From Streptomyces sp. NBC_01408 (GTDB lineage: Bacteria > Actinomycetota > Actinomycetes > Streptomycetales > Streptomycetaceae): DNA of 64,000 nucleotides. The notes below the pieces were generated by a model, which made no database searches, had not been told where the DNA came from, and saw nothing but the letters and a program-made list of their open reading frames with translations. Each line of letters starts with the position of its first letter. Positions within the stretch are counted from its first letter, which is position 1. Position numbers and translations under genes: made by a program. Positions 1 through 8,728 of this stretch are shown here, piece after piece. The stretch lies in contig NZ_JAPEPJ010000002.1 in the NCBI RefSeq assembly GCF_026340255.1, forward strand, positions 744,001-808,000, in the 5' to 3' direction.

Positions 1-1024
1 TCTGCGTGTCGGTGACCAGGCCCCAGTCGGTGCAGACGATGCCGTCGAATCCGTACTTCTCGCGGAGCAGTCCGGTGACGACGCCCTTGTTGAAGCCGAA
101 GCCGACCTCGTCGTAGGGCGTGCCGACGGGCATGGCGTAGTAGGGCATGACCTGCGAGGTGCCCGCGGCGAAGGCGGCCTCGAAGGGGATCAGGTGGTAG
201 TCGAAGTTACCGCCGGGGTAGACCTGTTCGCGCCCGTACGGGAAGTGCGCGTCCTCGCCGTTCAGCTGCGGTCCGGCTCCGGGGAAGTGCTTGGTCATGG
301 CCGAGACGCTGCGGGTGCCGAGCGTCTCGCCCTGGAGGCCCCGGACGTACGCGCCGACCATGCGGGCGGCGACTTCGGCGTCGGAGCCGAAGGTGCCCAG
401 GACCCGTGGCCAGCGGGGCTCGGTGGCCAGGTCGGCCGTCGGGTGGAGGGCGAGGCGGATGCCGACCGCGAGGTACTCCTGGCGGACGATGTCGGCGTGT
501 GCGCGCACGAGTTCCTCGTCGCCGACGGCGGCCAGGCCGGGCGGTTCGGGCCACAGGGAGAAGCCCTCGGTGTGCACGCTCGCTGCGGGGTTGTCGACGA
601 ATCCGTTGCGGGGGTCGGTGGATATGGTCACCGGGATCCCGAGGCGCGTCGTGGCGGCGAGGTCCTGGAGGCGGTTGTTCCACTCGGCCATGCGGCGCGG
701 CGCCGCCGCCCCGAACAGGTTGAAGTGGTTCATCAGCTTGCCGGTCACCATCGCGGAGGTGGAGGCGCGCATCGGGTCGTCGTCGGGCGCGCCCGGCTCC
801 GGTTCGACCAGGGAGCCGTCCGGGTTGATGGCGACCATGGTCTGGAACAGGAGGCCCGCCTTCTCCTCCGGCGTCATGCGCTGGAGGAGGTCCGCGACCC
901 GCTCGGCCACGGGGAGGCCGGGGTCTTCGTACGGCTCCATGACGCCGTTGCCGTTGAGATCGCGGAACGGCGTGCCGTCCGGAGCGGTGAGGACGCGCGG
1001 CCGGGCCGCCGGAGTGTGTGCCAT
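1..1024 (-). CDS. Glycoside hydrolase family 3 beta-glucosidase-like enzyme, 3' end cut by the window
   Basis: The reading frame starts with ATG at 1024, preceded by a good AGGAG ribosome site, and runs off the left edge, so about 341 N-terminal residues are visible. The N-terminus has a DLNGNGVMEPYED acidic loop and the TPEEKAGLLFQT helix of GH3 enzymes, then KHFPG (the conserved Lys-His of the TIM barrel) and FDGIVCTDWG, whose Asp is the family's catalytic nucleophile. No signal peptide is visible, so it probably acts in the cytoplasm on imported beta-glycosides. The second GH3 domain, with the acid/base, would lie outside the window. The exact sugar specificity cannot be read from this part. 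A perfect 12-bp palindrome about 155 bases upstream suggests control by a LacI- or GntR-type sugar repressor. Confidence 0.9.
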   Translation of the reverse strand, partial: MAHTPAARPRVLTAPDGTPFRDLNGNGVMEPYEDPGLPVAERVADLLQRMTPEEKAGLLFQTMVAINPDGSLVEPEPGAPDDDPMRASTSAMVTGKLMNHFNLFGAAAPRRMAEWNNRLQDLAATTRLGIPVTISTDPRNGFVDNPAASVHTEGFSLWPEPPGLAAVGDEELVRAHADIVRQEYLAVGIRLALHPTADLATEPRWPRVLGTFGSDAEVAARMVGAYVRGLQGETLGTRSVSAMTKHFPGAGPQLNGEDAHFPYGREQVYPGGNFDYHLIPFEAAFAAGTSQVMPYYAMPVGTPYDEVGFGFNKGVVTGLLREKYGFDGIVCTDWGLVTDTQ

Positions 1025-1332
1025 CGGTTTCTCCTACGAGCTTCGCACTGCGTGTGGACCGCCCGCGCGGGCCGCGGGGCGTCGTCCCGGGGCGGCTTGC
1101 GCCGGTCCCCCACCGGTCCCGGGCGCTCCCAGCGCACCCGGGACCGGCGCACCGCGACCCCTGCGGCGCCCCCGTAGATTACACGTGTAACCGATTTTGG
1201 GGCAGGCTCAGAACGCACGAGTTCACGCCTCGGACGCCGTCGCCGCGGGCGGGGGCGCGGGCGCGGGCGCGGGCGGCTGGGACCGGACCTTGGAGAGGCC
1301 GCCCCTGCCGCCCGGCCTCGTAGGCTGGGCGC
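1025..1332. other. Divergent intergenic region
   Basis: This stretch has no credible gene. It holds the GH3 ribosome site next to 1024, a GC-rich leader, the palindrome at 1179-1190, and a TAGGCT box at 1321-1326 that ends exactly 6 bases before the DUF5990 start codon. That spacing is typical of leaderless Streptomyces transcripts. Confidence 0.5.
1179..1190. promoter_or_regulatory. Palindromic operator candidate upstream of the GH3 gene
   Basis: TTACACGTGTAA is a perfect 12-bp palindrome in the 308-bp gap between the divergent GH3 and DUF5990 genes. On the minus strand it overlaps a -10-like TAATCT. The centre CG and symmetric half-sites resemble operators of LacI-family sugar regulators. 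This is inference; no regulator gene is adjacent in the window. Confidence 0.45.
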
Positions 1333-1761
1333 ATGTCCTCCCTCTCCCTCCGCGTCACCGGCCGGGATCTGCCCGGGCTCACGTGCGGACCCCACCAGCA
1401 CGTACATGTCGGCGTCCAGCGGGGACGCGAGCCGGAAGGTCTTGCTCCGGGAGACGCGGCGGAGGCCGTCTGGGAGTTCACCGTCACGAGGACCACCGCA
1501 CCGGACGGGACCCTCGATTTCCGCGGACCCCATGTCCAGGGCCGCCGCGGAGCCCGGTTCTTCTACCTCACCTGGGGCGAACTGCCGCCCGGCGGGCCCT
1601 TCGGGATGTTCCGCCGGATCAAGGTGTTCTTCGACGACCTCCCCGCACCGGTCCTGGAGCTGGGCAGCGCCTCCGGGAGCCTCGGCCTGACCGACTCCTG
1701 CGGCATGCCGCTCTGCGGCGCGGTGCGCCCGCCGGTGATCACCTGGAGCCCCGCGGCCTGA
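1333..1761 (+). CDS. DUF5990 family protein
   Basis: This is a 142-residue single-domain protein of the DUF5990 type, recognised from its opening (a strand with LRVTGRDLPG, then HVGVQRGREPEGL) and the middle segment WEFTVT followed by DFRGPHVQGRRGARFFYLTWG. It has no signal peptide or membrane segment and its function is not known. There is no Shine-Dalgarno sequence. Instead TAGGCT sits 6 bases before ATG, so the mRNA is probably leaderless. It is monocistronic, divergent from the GH3 gene, with about 200 bases of GC-rich spacer before the next gene. Confidence 0.8.
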   Translation: MSSLSLRVTGRDLPGLTCGPHQHVHVGVQRGREPEGLAPGDAAEAVWEFTVTRTTAPDGTLDFRGPHVQGRRGARFFYLTWGELPPGGPFGMFRRIKVFFDDLPAPVLELGSASGSLGLTDSCGMPLCGAVRPPVITWSPAA

Positions 1762-1967
1762 CCGGCGGGCTCCAGCGCCCAGCCCCCTGTCCCCGCTCCC
1801 TGCTCCCTGCTCTTCGCCCTTCGCCCTTCGCTCCCCCGCGGATCGTTCATACCTACGGGTGAGGGCGTGGGTCCTTGGCCGGGTGTGCCCTCGGGGATTG
1901 CCTAACGTGGGCCTGGGACGGCGGGCAGCCGTCCGTGGACGCGTGTTCTCAGGCTCGGGAGCTGGCA

Positions 1968-3917
1968 ATGGCGGGGCAGCACAGGACGACCCTCCGGCTG
2001 CGCCTGCGGTACTGGTTCGACCATCTGGTGGCCGGGGGCACCACCGCGCTGATCGGCTGGCTGGCGCTGGCCTGCCTCGCCGTCGTCGTCCCGGCGAGCA
2101 CGGTCCTCGTCTGGGCCGACCGCACGGCCCCGAACACCCTGTCCGGCCGACTCACGGCGGTGTGGGTCAGCGTCGGCCAGACGCTCAAGATCGGGGGCGC
2201 GGTCGGGCCGCCCCTGTACGTCCTCGCCTCCGTGGCCCTCGCCCTGGTCGCCCTGCTGTTCGTGTCGGTGCTGGTCAGCCTGATCACCACCGGCATCAAC
2301 CGGCGCATCATGGCCCTCCGCCTCGGCCACTCCACTGTGGTGGAGCGGCGGCACACCGTCGTCCTGGGATGGTCCGACCAGGTCTTCCCCGTGATCGGGG
2401 AGCTGGTCGCCGCCCATGCCAACCAGCGCCGGTCGGCCGTCGCCGTCCTCGCGCCGATGGACAAGGTGGCGATGGAGGAGGAGATCTCCACCCACGTCAC
2501 CGACACCGGCAGGACCCGGATCGTCTGCCGTACCGGCCGCACCACCGACCCCGTGGAGCTGGCCCGGGTGAGTCCGCAGACCGCGAAGGCGGTACTCGTC
2601 CTGCCTCCCGGCGGGGAGACCGGTGACGCCCACGTGGTGAAGACCCTCCTCGCCCTCGACGCGGCCGTCCCCGGGGCCGCCGGGACGGTGGTGGTGGTCG
2701 CCGCCGTCCGCGACGCCCGCAACCACGCCACCGCGCGGCTGGCGGCCGGACCGGGAGGACACGTGCTGTGCGTCGACGACATCGTCGCCCGGCTCCTCGT
2801 GCAGACCGCCCGCCAGCCCGGCCTCTCGCTGGTGTACCAGGAACTGCTGGACTTCGAAGGGGACGAGTTCTACACCGCCGCCGCCGGGGCTCTCGCGGGG
2901 CGGACCTTCGGTGAGGCCCTGCTGTCCTTCGCCACCTCCTCGGTGGTCGGCCTGCTGCGCGCCGACGGAGGCGTCGCCCTCAACCCGGACCCCGGTACGG
3001 CCATCGGCGCGAGCGACCGGATCATCGTCATCTCGCAGGACGACGACACGGCCGTACCGGCGGACGCCGCCTCCTACGTCGACGAGGACGCGATCGTCAC
3101 GGCCGTCCCCCGGACCCCCGTCCCCGAACGCCTGCTCCTCCTCGGCTGGAACCGCCGCGCCCCGCTCATCCTGGAACAGCTCGACGAGTACGTGAGCCCC
3201 GGAACCACCCTGGACGTCGTGGCCCACGGCGACGAGGCGACGGCGCACACCGCCCGCGAGGTCGCGGCGGGCCGACGGCGGCTCGAAGTGGCCTTCCACA
3301 GCGGGGACATCACCGATCCCCAGGTGCTGAAGAAGCTGGACGTGCCCTCGTACGACAGTGTCGTCGTCATCGGCGAGACGGGCCGCACGGCTACGGAGAC
3401 GGGCGCGGCCGCGGCGCTCCCCGCCCCGCCGACGGAGGCGGCAGCGGAGACGGAGGCCGACGACAGGACGCTGGTCACGCTGCTGCACCTGCGGGCGATC
3501 GGGCAGGCCGCGCACCGGGAACTCACGCTCACCACCGAGATGTCCGACGACGGCAACCGGCTGCTCGCGCCCGCTCGGGACGGCGCCGACTTCATCGTCA
3601 GCGGGCGGCTGATCAGTCTCCTGATGACGCAGATCTCGGAGAGCCACTACCTCGCCGCCGTCTTCGAGGAGCTGTTCAGGGCTGAGGGGCACGAGCTGTA
3701 CCTGAAGCCGGTCACGGACTACGTCCGGGCCGGGACCGAGGTCACCTTCGCCACCGTCGTCGCCTCGGCCCGGCGCCGCCGCGCCTGCGCCGTCGGCTAC
3801 CGGTTGCGGGCGGAGGCCGCCACGGGCCCCGCGTACGGTGTGCGGATCAATCCCGACAAGCGGCAGCGGATTCGTTTCGCCGAGGGGGACTGGCTGATCG
3901 TGCTCGCCGAGAGCTGA
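1968..3917 (+). CDS. CASTOR/POLLUX-type ion channel / RCK-domain membrane protein
   Basis: The protein has 649 residues. Two hydrophobic helices near residues 18-42 and 72-105 flank a short extracytoplasmic loop. Two nucleotide-binding RCK-like halves follow, each opening with the same signature (HTVVLGWSDQ and RLLLLGWNRR). This is the layout of CASTOR/POLLUX/SYM8-like proteins (PF06241), often annotated in Streptomyces as NAD-binding lipoprotein. The likely role is a ligand-gated potassium or cation channel in the cytoplasmic membrane; the ion is not certain. I chose ATG at 1968 because CGGGAG precedes it and the upstream codons have poor GC bias. It stands alone, convergent with the oxidase gene and separated from it by a hairpin. 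Confidence 0.85.
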   Translation: MAGQHRTTLRLRLRYWFDHLVAGGTTALIGWLALACLAVVVPASTVLVWADRTAPNTLSGRLTAVWVSVGQTLKIGGAVGPPLYVLASVALALVALLFVSVLVSLITTGINRRIMALRLGHSTVVERRHTVVLGWSDQVFPVIGELVAAHANQRRSAVAVLAPMDKVAMEEEISTHVTDTGRTRIVCRTGRTTDPVELARVSPQTAKAVLVLPPGGETGDAHVVKTLLALDAAVPGAAGTVVVVAAVRDARNHATARLAAGPGGHVLCVDDIVARLLVQTARQPGLSLVYQELLDFEGDEFYTAAAGALAGRTFGEALLSFATSSVVGLLRADGGVALNPDPGTAIGASDRIIVISQDDDTAVPADAASYVDEDAIVTAVPRTPVPERLLLLGWNRRAPLILEQLDEYVSPGTTLDVVAHGDEATAHTAREVAAGRRRLEVAFHSGDITDPQVLKKLDVPSYDSVVVIGETGRTATETGAAAALPAPPTEAAAETEADDRTLVTLLHLRAIGQAAHRELTLTTEMSDDGNRLLAPARDGADFIVSGRLISLLMTQISESHYLAAVFEELFRAEGHELYLKPVTDYVRAGTEVTFATVVASARRRRACAVGYRLRAEAATGPAYGVRINPDKRQRIRFAEGDWLIVLAES

Positions 3918-3922
3918 CGGCG

Positions 3923-3951
3923 CCGCCCCTCCTCGGGGAGGGGAGGGGCGG
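3923..3951. terminator. Bidirectional hairpin between convergent genes
   Basis: A 10-bp GC stem (3923-3932 with 3942-3951, 9-base loop) lies 5 bases after the channel gene's stop and 41 bases past the 3' end of the convergent oxidase gene. It has no T-run, as is usual in Streptomyces. Confidence 0.65.
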
Positions 3952-3992
3952 GGCGCGGGCGGTCGGCTCCCGGCGGGCGGGTCCTCGTAGGG

Positions 3993-5945
3993 CTACGAGC
4001 CGGAGTGGACCTCCAGTGCGGTCCGCACCGCTGATTCCAGGGCCCCTTCGATCCAGGCCGGCTTGATCGAGGTGTGGCAGCCGGCGAAGTGCAGGCTCCC
4101 CTCGGGCTGGCGGACGTGCGGGAAGAGCTCGGTGTGCTGGCCGGGCAGCAGCACGGAGGCCTCTCCGTAGGCGTACGGGTCGCGCATCCAGGACTGGGTG
4201 CGTCCGACCCCGGTGTAGAACACCTCGACGCGCTGCCCGAACACCTCCTGGAGTCCGGCGAGCGCGCGGGGGTAGCGCTCCGCGTCGTCGAAGGAGTCCC
4301 ACTTCAGGGCGTCGTCCGCCCAGCTGTAGGAGGCGAGGATCACCCCGCCCCGGCTGCCCTCGACGGGGTAGGAGGGCTGGAACATGAAGCGGTTGGGGTT
4401 GTCGGTCGCCGAACCGCCTCCGATGACCCCGGCCGCCTCGGGCTGGTCTCGGGTGACGCGGCGGCAGGCGGCGTAGTGGGCGCGCTGGGAGGCGGAGACG
4501 TGGCCCCTGGGCACGGAGGTGTGGGCGCCGAGCAGGGAGCCGTCGCCCGGGGTCTGCCCGAGCTGGTACTTCCGGTACAGGCCGGGCTGTACGGCTTCCA
4601 GCTCGCGCTTCCAGTCGGCCTCGTCGAACTCCCACCAGCGGCGGCTGAATTCCAGCAGCACCTTGGTGGCGGCGTCGTAGTGCAGTTCGGTGATCGCGCG
4701 CCGCTTGCCGTAGGAGAGCGCGGGGGTGACCGGGATGTGGCGCAGTCCGGAGAAGGGGACGGTGATGATCGCGCTGTCGCCGGTGAAGGTCTCGGTCCGC
4801 ACGACGGCGCCGCCGCGGCCCTCCGAGACGGTGTCGACGGTGACCTGGCCCTCGCCGTGCGTGATCCGGGTGGCGCGGCGGTCGAGCCGGACCAGGTCCT
4901 TGACGCGGGCGTAGAGCGCGTCGGCCAGGGTGGCCGTGCCGTCGGGCAGTTCGTAGAAGGCGGTGTCGGGGCTGATCAGCGAGGCCCCGATGAAGCTGTG
5001 GATGAAGGCGAGGTGCAGGCGGGAGGTGAGGTTCTCGACGGTTCCGACGAGGTCGACGGTCCGCTCGTCGAGCTTGGCCTCCTCGGTCAGGAAGCGGTAC
5101 ATCGACATGTGGCCGTAGCGCTGGACGACCCGGCCCCAGCCCTCGACGAGTTCCCTGTCCTTCTTGCCCTCGATCTCCTTGCGGACGGGGGCGAAGGCAT
5201 TGCGCACGATCTGCGCGGCGGGCACGGACTCGTAGGCCGCCGGCACCCCGAAGGAGCGGTTGAGGGCCTGCGGGCTGCGGGCGTAGTCGGCGCGGCGGAC
5301 CCGGATGCCGTTGACGTAGATCCAGGTGCGGTAGGCGGGGCGGCCGGACCCGTCGACGTCGACCAGGTGGAAGCGCCGCCGCTTGAGGCCGAGGCCGTCC
5401 ATCAGTCCGGTGACCAGCGGGTGGCTGTCGGGGATGCGCATGGCGCCGGCCTCGGCGTACTGCTTCGGGTCGGCGAAGGGCGCGGGGGACTTCTCGTGTC
5501 CGCCGGTCCGGAAGGTCTTGATCCGGCCGCCCACCCGGTTGCCGTTGGCCTCGATCACGGTCACCTGGTGGCCGGCCTGGTGGAGCAGGTGGGCCGCGGC
5601 GAGCCCGGCCGGCCCGGCGCCGATGATCAGCACCTTCTTGCGGGCGCCGCGGGTCCTGGGGAGGCCGTTCTTCAGGAGGATGTCCGCGTAGCGCGGCACC
5701 AGCGGCTGGTCCTCGTCGTCCCGTACGAGGATGGCCCGCGCGATGGTCAGGCAGGTGTCCCAGTCGGCGGGTGAGGCGCCGGGGGTGGCCTGCGAGCTCT
5801 CGGCGGAAGCGGCGGCGACCGTCAGCGCACCGGCTCCGGCGACGGCGGCCGCGCCGGCGATGACAGTACGGCGGGAGGGCCGGCGAGCGGGCGCCGGGGC
5901 GGGCTCGTCGGAGGAGCCGGGCACGGGGGGCGGGTCGATGATCAT
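3993..5945 (-). CDS. Tat-exported flavin L-amino-acid oxidase, L-glutamate oxidase-like
   Basis: The 650-residue protein begins with a Tat signal (SRRTVI at residues 24-29 and an Ala-rich hydrophobic stretch ending near 48), so it is probably exported folded. The FAD-binding GAGPAG is at 109-114. The whole chain aligns by eye with Streptomyces L-glutamate oxidase: AEAGAMR (Arg170), SRLHLAFIH (Arg309 and His316), then AYSW-type and [16 protein letters not shown] near the C-terminus. In that enzyme the matching residues bind the substrate alpha-carboxylate and the glutamate side chain. The reaction would be L-glutamate (or a related amino acid) + O2 to the 2-oxo acid, NH3 and H2O2. The loop that is long and proteolysed in the known enzyme is shorter here. 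Specificity is inferred, so a general L-amino-acid oxidase remains possible. Confidence 0.85.
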   Translation of the reverse strand: MIIDPPPVPGSSDEPAPAPARRPSRRTVIAGAAAVAGAGALTVAAASAESSQATPGASPADWDTCLTIARAILVRDDEDQPLVPRYADILLKNGLPRTRGARKKVLIIGAGPAGLAAAHLLHQAGHQVTVIEANGNRVGGRIKTFRTGGHEKSPAPFADPKQYAEAGAMRIPDSHPLVTGLMDGLGLKRRRFHLVDVDGSGRPAYRTWIYVNGIRVRRADYARSPQALNRSFGVPAAYESVPAAQIVRNAFAPVRKEIEGKKDRELVEGWGRVVQRYGHMSMYRFLTEEAKLDERTVDLVGTVENLTSRLHLAFIHSFIGASLISPDTAFYELPDGTATLADALYARVKDLVRLDRRATRITHGEGQVTVDTVSEGRGGAVVRTETFTGDSAIITVPFSGLRHIPVTPALSYGKRRAITELHYDAATKVLLEFSRRWWEFDEADWKRELEAVQPGLYRKYQLGQTPGDGSLLGAHTSVPRGHVSASQRAHYAACRRVTRDQPEAAGVIGGGSATDNPNRFMFQPSYPVEGSRGGVILASYSWADDALKWDSFDDAERYPRALAGLQEVFGQRVEVFYTGVGRTQSWMRDPYAYGEASVLLPGQHTELFPHVRQPEGSLHFAGCHTSIKPAWIEGALESAVRTALEVHSGS

Positions 5946-6165
5946 GGGGCAACTCTTGCGGTCCGGCTGCGCCCGGGACGCCGAAAAGGGCCCGGGCGCG
6001 GAACAACCACCCGGACGTGCGGCCCTGGCCGCACGGCGCTGACGAACTGGGTTTCGGGCCCGCGTGCGCGCCCGCACACCCGCCCGGCAGCCGGAGCCCA
6101 CCGCCCGATCGGGCGGCCCGGCCCCGCTGCCCACCCCACTGGCCCACCCGGCAGCCCGTCCCGCC

Positions 6166-6201
6166 GGTCGGACCGAAGGTCGGACCGAAGGTCGGACCGG
6201 C
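6166..6201. repeat. Three tandem 12-bp repeats
   Basis: GGTCGGACCGAA is repeated at 6166 and 6178, with a third copy at 6190 that diverges in its last bases. The array sits between the oxidase start and the PhnA stop, just past the 3' end of the PhnA gene. A second local element, a 9-bp inverted repeat CGTGCGGCC/GGCCGCACG with a 2-base centre, is at 6016-6035 upstream of the oxidase gene. Neither has a known role. Confidence 0.5.
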
Positions 6202-6217
6202 CGGTCAGACCCCGCGG

Positions 6218-6577
6218 TCAGACCTTCCGGACCACGCTGGACTTGAGTTGCATGGCGCCGAAGCCCTCGATCTTGCAGTCGATGTCGTGGCCGTCGACCC
6301 CGTCGACCAGGCGGATGTTGCGCACCTTGGTGCCCGCCTTGATGCCGCTCGCGCTGCCCTTGACCTTCAGACCCTTGACGACCGTCACGGTGTCGCCGTC
6401 GGCGAGCACGTTGCCGACCGAGTCCTTGACCACCCTCTCTCCGGAGGCTTCGCCGGACACGTCGGAGGCGGCGGGCTGCCACTCGTGTCCGCACTCGGGG
6501 CAGACGAGGAGGGCGCCCATCTCGTAGGCGTAGGCACCGGAGCATTCAGGACAGGGCGGCAAGGAGTTCTCAGTCAC
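6218..6577 (-). CDS. phnA: PhnA/YjdM family zinc-ribbon protein
   Basis: This 119-residue protein has an N-terminal zinc ribbon with two CPEC motifs ([10 protein letters not shown] and CPECGHEW) and the C-terminal PhnA beta-barrel ([51 protein letters not shown]). The length matches the family. Despite its name the family has no proven role in phosphonate breakdown. Translation starts at GTG 6577. There is no ribosome site, but TACACT lies exactly 6 bases upstream, suggesting a leaderless transcript. It is a single gene unrelated to its neighbours. Confidence 0.9.
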   Translation of the reverse strand: MTENSLPPCPECSGAYAYEMGALLVCPECGHEWQPAASDVSGEASGERVVKDSVGNVLADGDTVTVVKGLKVKGSASGIKAGTKVRNIRLVDGVDGHDIDCKIEGFGAMQLKSSVVRKV

Positions 6578-6643
6578 CGGGTCAGTGTATTTCAGGCCCG
6601 CCGGCCAGCCGCGATCACGGCGTGTGACCGTGGCGCCCGGGCG

Positions 6644-6666
6644 CGGGCCGGCTGTCGGCCGGCCCG
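6644..6666 (-). terminator. Hairpin at the end of the nucleoside-type cluster
   Basis: A 9-bp GC stem (6644-6652 with 6658-6666, 5-base loop) begins 11 bases after the HD-domain gene's stop. It marks the 3' end of the long minus-strand transcription unit. Confidence 0.55.
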
Positions 6667-6676
6667 GTCCGGACCG

Positions 6677-7333
6677 TCAGGCGCCGGTGTGGTCACGGGG
6701 TACCCAGCCCCGGTCCGCGCCGGTGCGGATCAGGCTCTGGGCGTAGTCCCAGAGGTCCGCGGAGGCGTCCTTGATCACGGACTTGCGGGCGAGCACCACG
6801 TCCTCGGTGACCCCCGGGGTGCGCCATGTGCCGCCCTGGTTACCGTAGTTGAGCAGCAGCGGCTGGAGCCGGTCCATGGCCTTGGCGAAGCGGGCCTCCG
6901 GGGTGAGGCGCGCCTCGAACTCGTCCCACAGGGCCCGGAAGTGCTCCTGCTGGTCGGCGGGGAGCAGCGCGAAGAGCTTGTCCGCGGCGCGCTGTTCCCT
7001 CGCCTCCTGATCGGCGGCGCCCACGGTGTCGTAGAGGAAGGTGTCCCCCGCGTAGATCTCCACCAGGTCGTGTACGAGGACCAGGGCGAGGACCTTGCTG
7101 GTGTCGACGGGTTCGTCCGCGTGCTCCGCGAGCACCAGGGTCATCAGTGCCAGGTGCCACGAGTGCTCGGCGTCGTTCTCCTTGCGGTCCGCGGCCAGCA
7201 GCGGGCTCTGCCGGAAGACGTTCTTGAGCCGGTCCACCTCGATGACGAACTCGATCTGCCGGCGCAGCCGGTCTGGGGTGCCCTCGGGCTGGCGGACGGA
7301 TGCGGCGAGGAGGGGGAGGTCTTCGTCGGTCAT
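6677..7333 (-). CDS. HD-domain protein, HDDC2/YfbR-like 5'-deoxynucleotidase
   Basis: The 218-residue protein carries the HD-superfamily metal motifs: DAEHSWHLALM (His57) and LVLVHDLVEIYAGDT (His88-Asp89, then Glu92). This spacing is that of the HDDC2/YfbR group, cytosolic enzymes that dephosphorylate (deoxy)nucleoside 5'-monophosphates. It is the last gene of the cluster, 33 bases after the permease stop. In this setting it could release a nucleoside from a nucleotide intermediate, or it could simply be a housekeeping neighbour. Substrate choice is not readable from the sequence. Confidence 0.85.
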   Translation of the reverse strand: MTDEDLPLLAASVRQPEGTPDRLRRQIEFVIEVDRLKNVFRQSPLLAADRKENDAEHSWHLALMTLVLAEHADEPVDTSKVLALVLVHDLVEIYAGDTFLYDTVGAADQEAREQRAADKLFALLPADQQEHFRALWDEFEARLTPEARFAKAMDRLQPLLLNYGNQGGTWRTPGVTEDVVLARKSVIKDASADLWDYAQSLIRTGADRGWVPRDHTGA

Positions 7334-7366
7334 GCGGGCTCCTTGGCGGTTCGGTGAGCGGGCTGG

Positions 7367-8728
7367 TCAGCGGTTGAGGTACTGGAGAACGACGGCGGCC
7401 ACGAGCAGCGACGTCGTCACCCACAGGGCGGGATGCGGCCTGCGGCGGCCGAGGACTCCGGCGACGGCGCACACCACGAAGGCGGCGGCCATGGCCTGGT
7501 CGATCGCGAGCGTGGCCACGGTGACGGCCAGCGCGGTCACCGTGACGGCCAGGCCCAGCGGACCCGACGTCTCCGGACGGCGTGCGGTCAGCATCTTGAC
7601 CGCGACGAAGACCAGGGCGCCGGTGGTGGCCTCCACCGGTACGTGGGCCAGGACCGGGGCGAGGAACAGGCAGGAGAACAGCAGCAGTCCGGTGACCACG
7701 GCGGCGATGCCCGTCCTGGCGCCGGCGCGGATGCCGACCGCGCTCTCCACGAAGGCCACGAAGCTGGAGGAGCCGGCGGCGGATCCGGCGACGGTCGCGC
7801 CCGCGTCGACGAGCAGCGCCTGGCGCATGCCCGGCACCTTCCCCTCGTCGTCCTGGAGCGGGGTGTTCGCCGACAGGCCCACCACCTTCGCGATGCTGCC
7901 GAAGAAGTCGAGGGCGAACAGGACCAGGACGAGGCCCCAGGCCCGGGGGTCGGCGATGACGGTGAGGTCGAAGCGGAAGAGCGCGGCTCCGCTGCCCTCG
8001 ACGGTGCCCGGGACCGCGGCGGCGTCGATGCCCGCGAACACGCAGTACACGGCGGCGGCCGCGATGCCGCCGAGGACGGCGGCGGCGCGCGCGCCGAACG
8101 CGTCCAGGAGCAGGGCGACGGCGAGCCCGATGTACAGCGCGACGGCGGGCGGCGCCGTCCAGTCGCCGAGGCCCGACAGGCGTCCGTCGGAGGTGCGCAC
8201 GAGGTGGGCGATCTGGAGGCCGACCAGACCGATGAAGGCGCCGACGGCGGCGGCGAGCGCGGCGCGCAGCTCGGCGGGGATGGCGTCGATCACCGCCTCG
8301 CGCAGCCGCAGCGCGGACACCACCAGCATCGCGACGCCGGACCAGAAGACCATGCCCAGAGCCTGGGGCCAGGTGTAGGCGAGGGTGCCGACCACGGAGA
8401 ACGCGATCATCGCGTTCATCTCCATGCCGGGGGCCACGGCGAAGGGGAGCCGGGCCCACAGCCCCATGGCCAGGGTGGCGAGGCCGCCGACGGCCGCCGT
8501 CGCGAAGAAGGCGGCGGCGTGCGGGATGCCTCCCTGGCTCAGGATGGCCGGGTTGACGACGACGATGTAGGAGAGGGCCAGGAACGTCGACATCCCGGCG
8601 AAGACCTCGCGCTGCCAGGTCGATCCGCGGGCGGTCAGGGAGAAGTAGCGGTCGACGGCTCCGAGGCCCTTGACCGGTTCCCGGCTGAGCAGTTCCGGCC
8701 CGCGCCACGGGCTGCCGGGCGGGGTCAC
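7367..8728 (-). CDS. NCS2 family nucleobase permease (AzgA-like)
   Basis: This 453-residue, highly hydrophobic protein has about 12-14 membrane segments. It opens with RYFSLTARGSTWQREVFAGMSTFLALSYIVVVNPAIL, the conserved start of AzgA/GhxP-type adenine/guanine/hypoxanthine permeases, and has the family's MEMNAMIAFSVVGT segment. It should import a purine base with protons. GTG at 8728 overlaps the phosphoribosyltransferase stop (GTGA), so the two are translationally coupled. In-frame codons upstream of that GTG belong to the neighbouring gene read in another frame. Beside a phosphoribosyltransferase and a nucleoside hydrolase it fits base uptake or salvage for the cluster product. Confidence 0.88.
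   Translation of the reverse strand: MTPPGSPWRGPELLSREPVKGLGAVDRYFSLTARGSTWQREVFAGMSTFLALSYIVVVNPAILSQGGIPHAAAFFATAAVGGLATLAMGLWARLPFAVAPGMEMNAMIAFSVVGTLAYTWPQALGMVFWSGVAMLVVSALRLREAVIDAIPAELRAALAAAVGAFIGLVGLQIAHLVRTSDGRLSGLGDWTAPPAVALYIGLAVALLLDAFGARAAAVLGGIAAAAVYCVFAGIDAAAVPGTVEGSGAALFRFDLTVIADPRAWGLVLVLFALDFFGSIAKVVGLSANTPLQDDEGKVPGMRQALLVDAGATVAGSAAGSSSFVAFVESAVGIRAGARTGIAAVVTGLLLFSCLFLAPVLAHVPVEATTGALVFVAVKMLTARRPETSGPLGLAVTVTALAVTVATLAIDQAMAAAFVVCAVAGVLGRRRPHPALWVTTSLLVAAVVLQYLNR

Noticed and set aside
4074..5774. Plus-strand frame inside the amino-acid oxidase gene
   Set aside because: It lies wholly antisense to an enzyme with complete family motifs, and its composition is that of a shadow frame.
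6016..6035. Terminator for the PhnA gene
   Set aside because: The 9-bp dyad is 180 bases past the PhnA stop and only 70 bases upstream of the oxidase start, so a terminator is no better supported than an operator. It is mentioned only under the nearby repeat.
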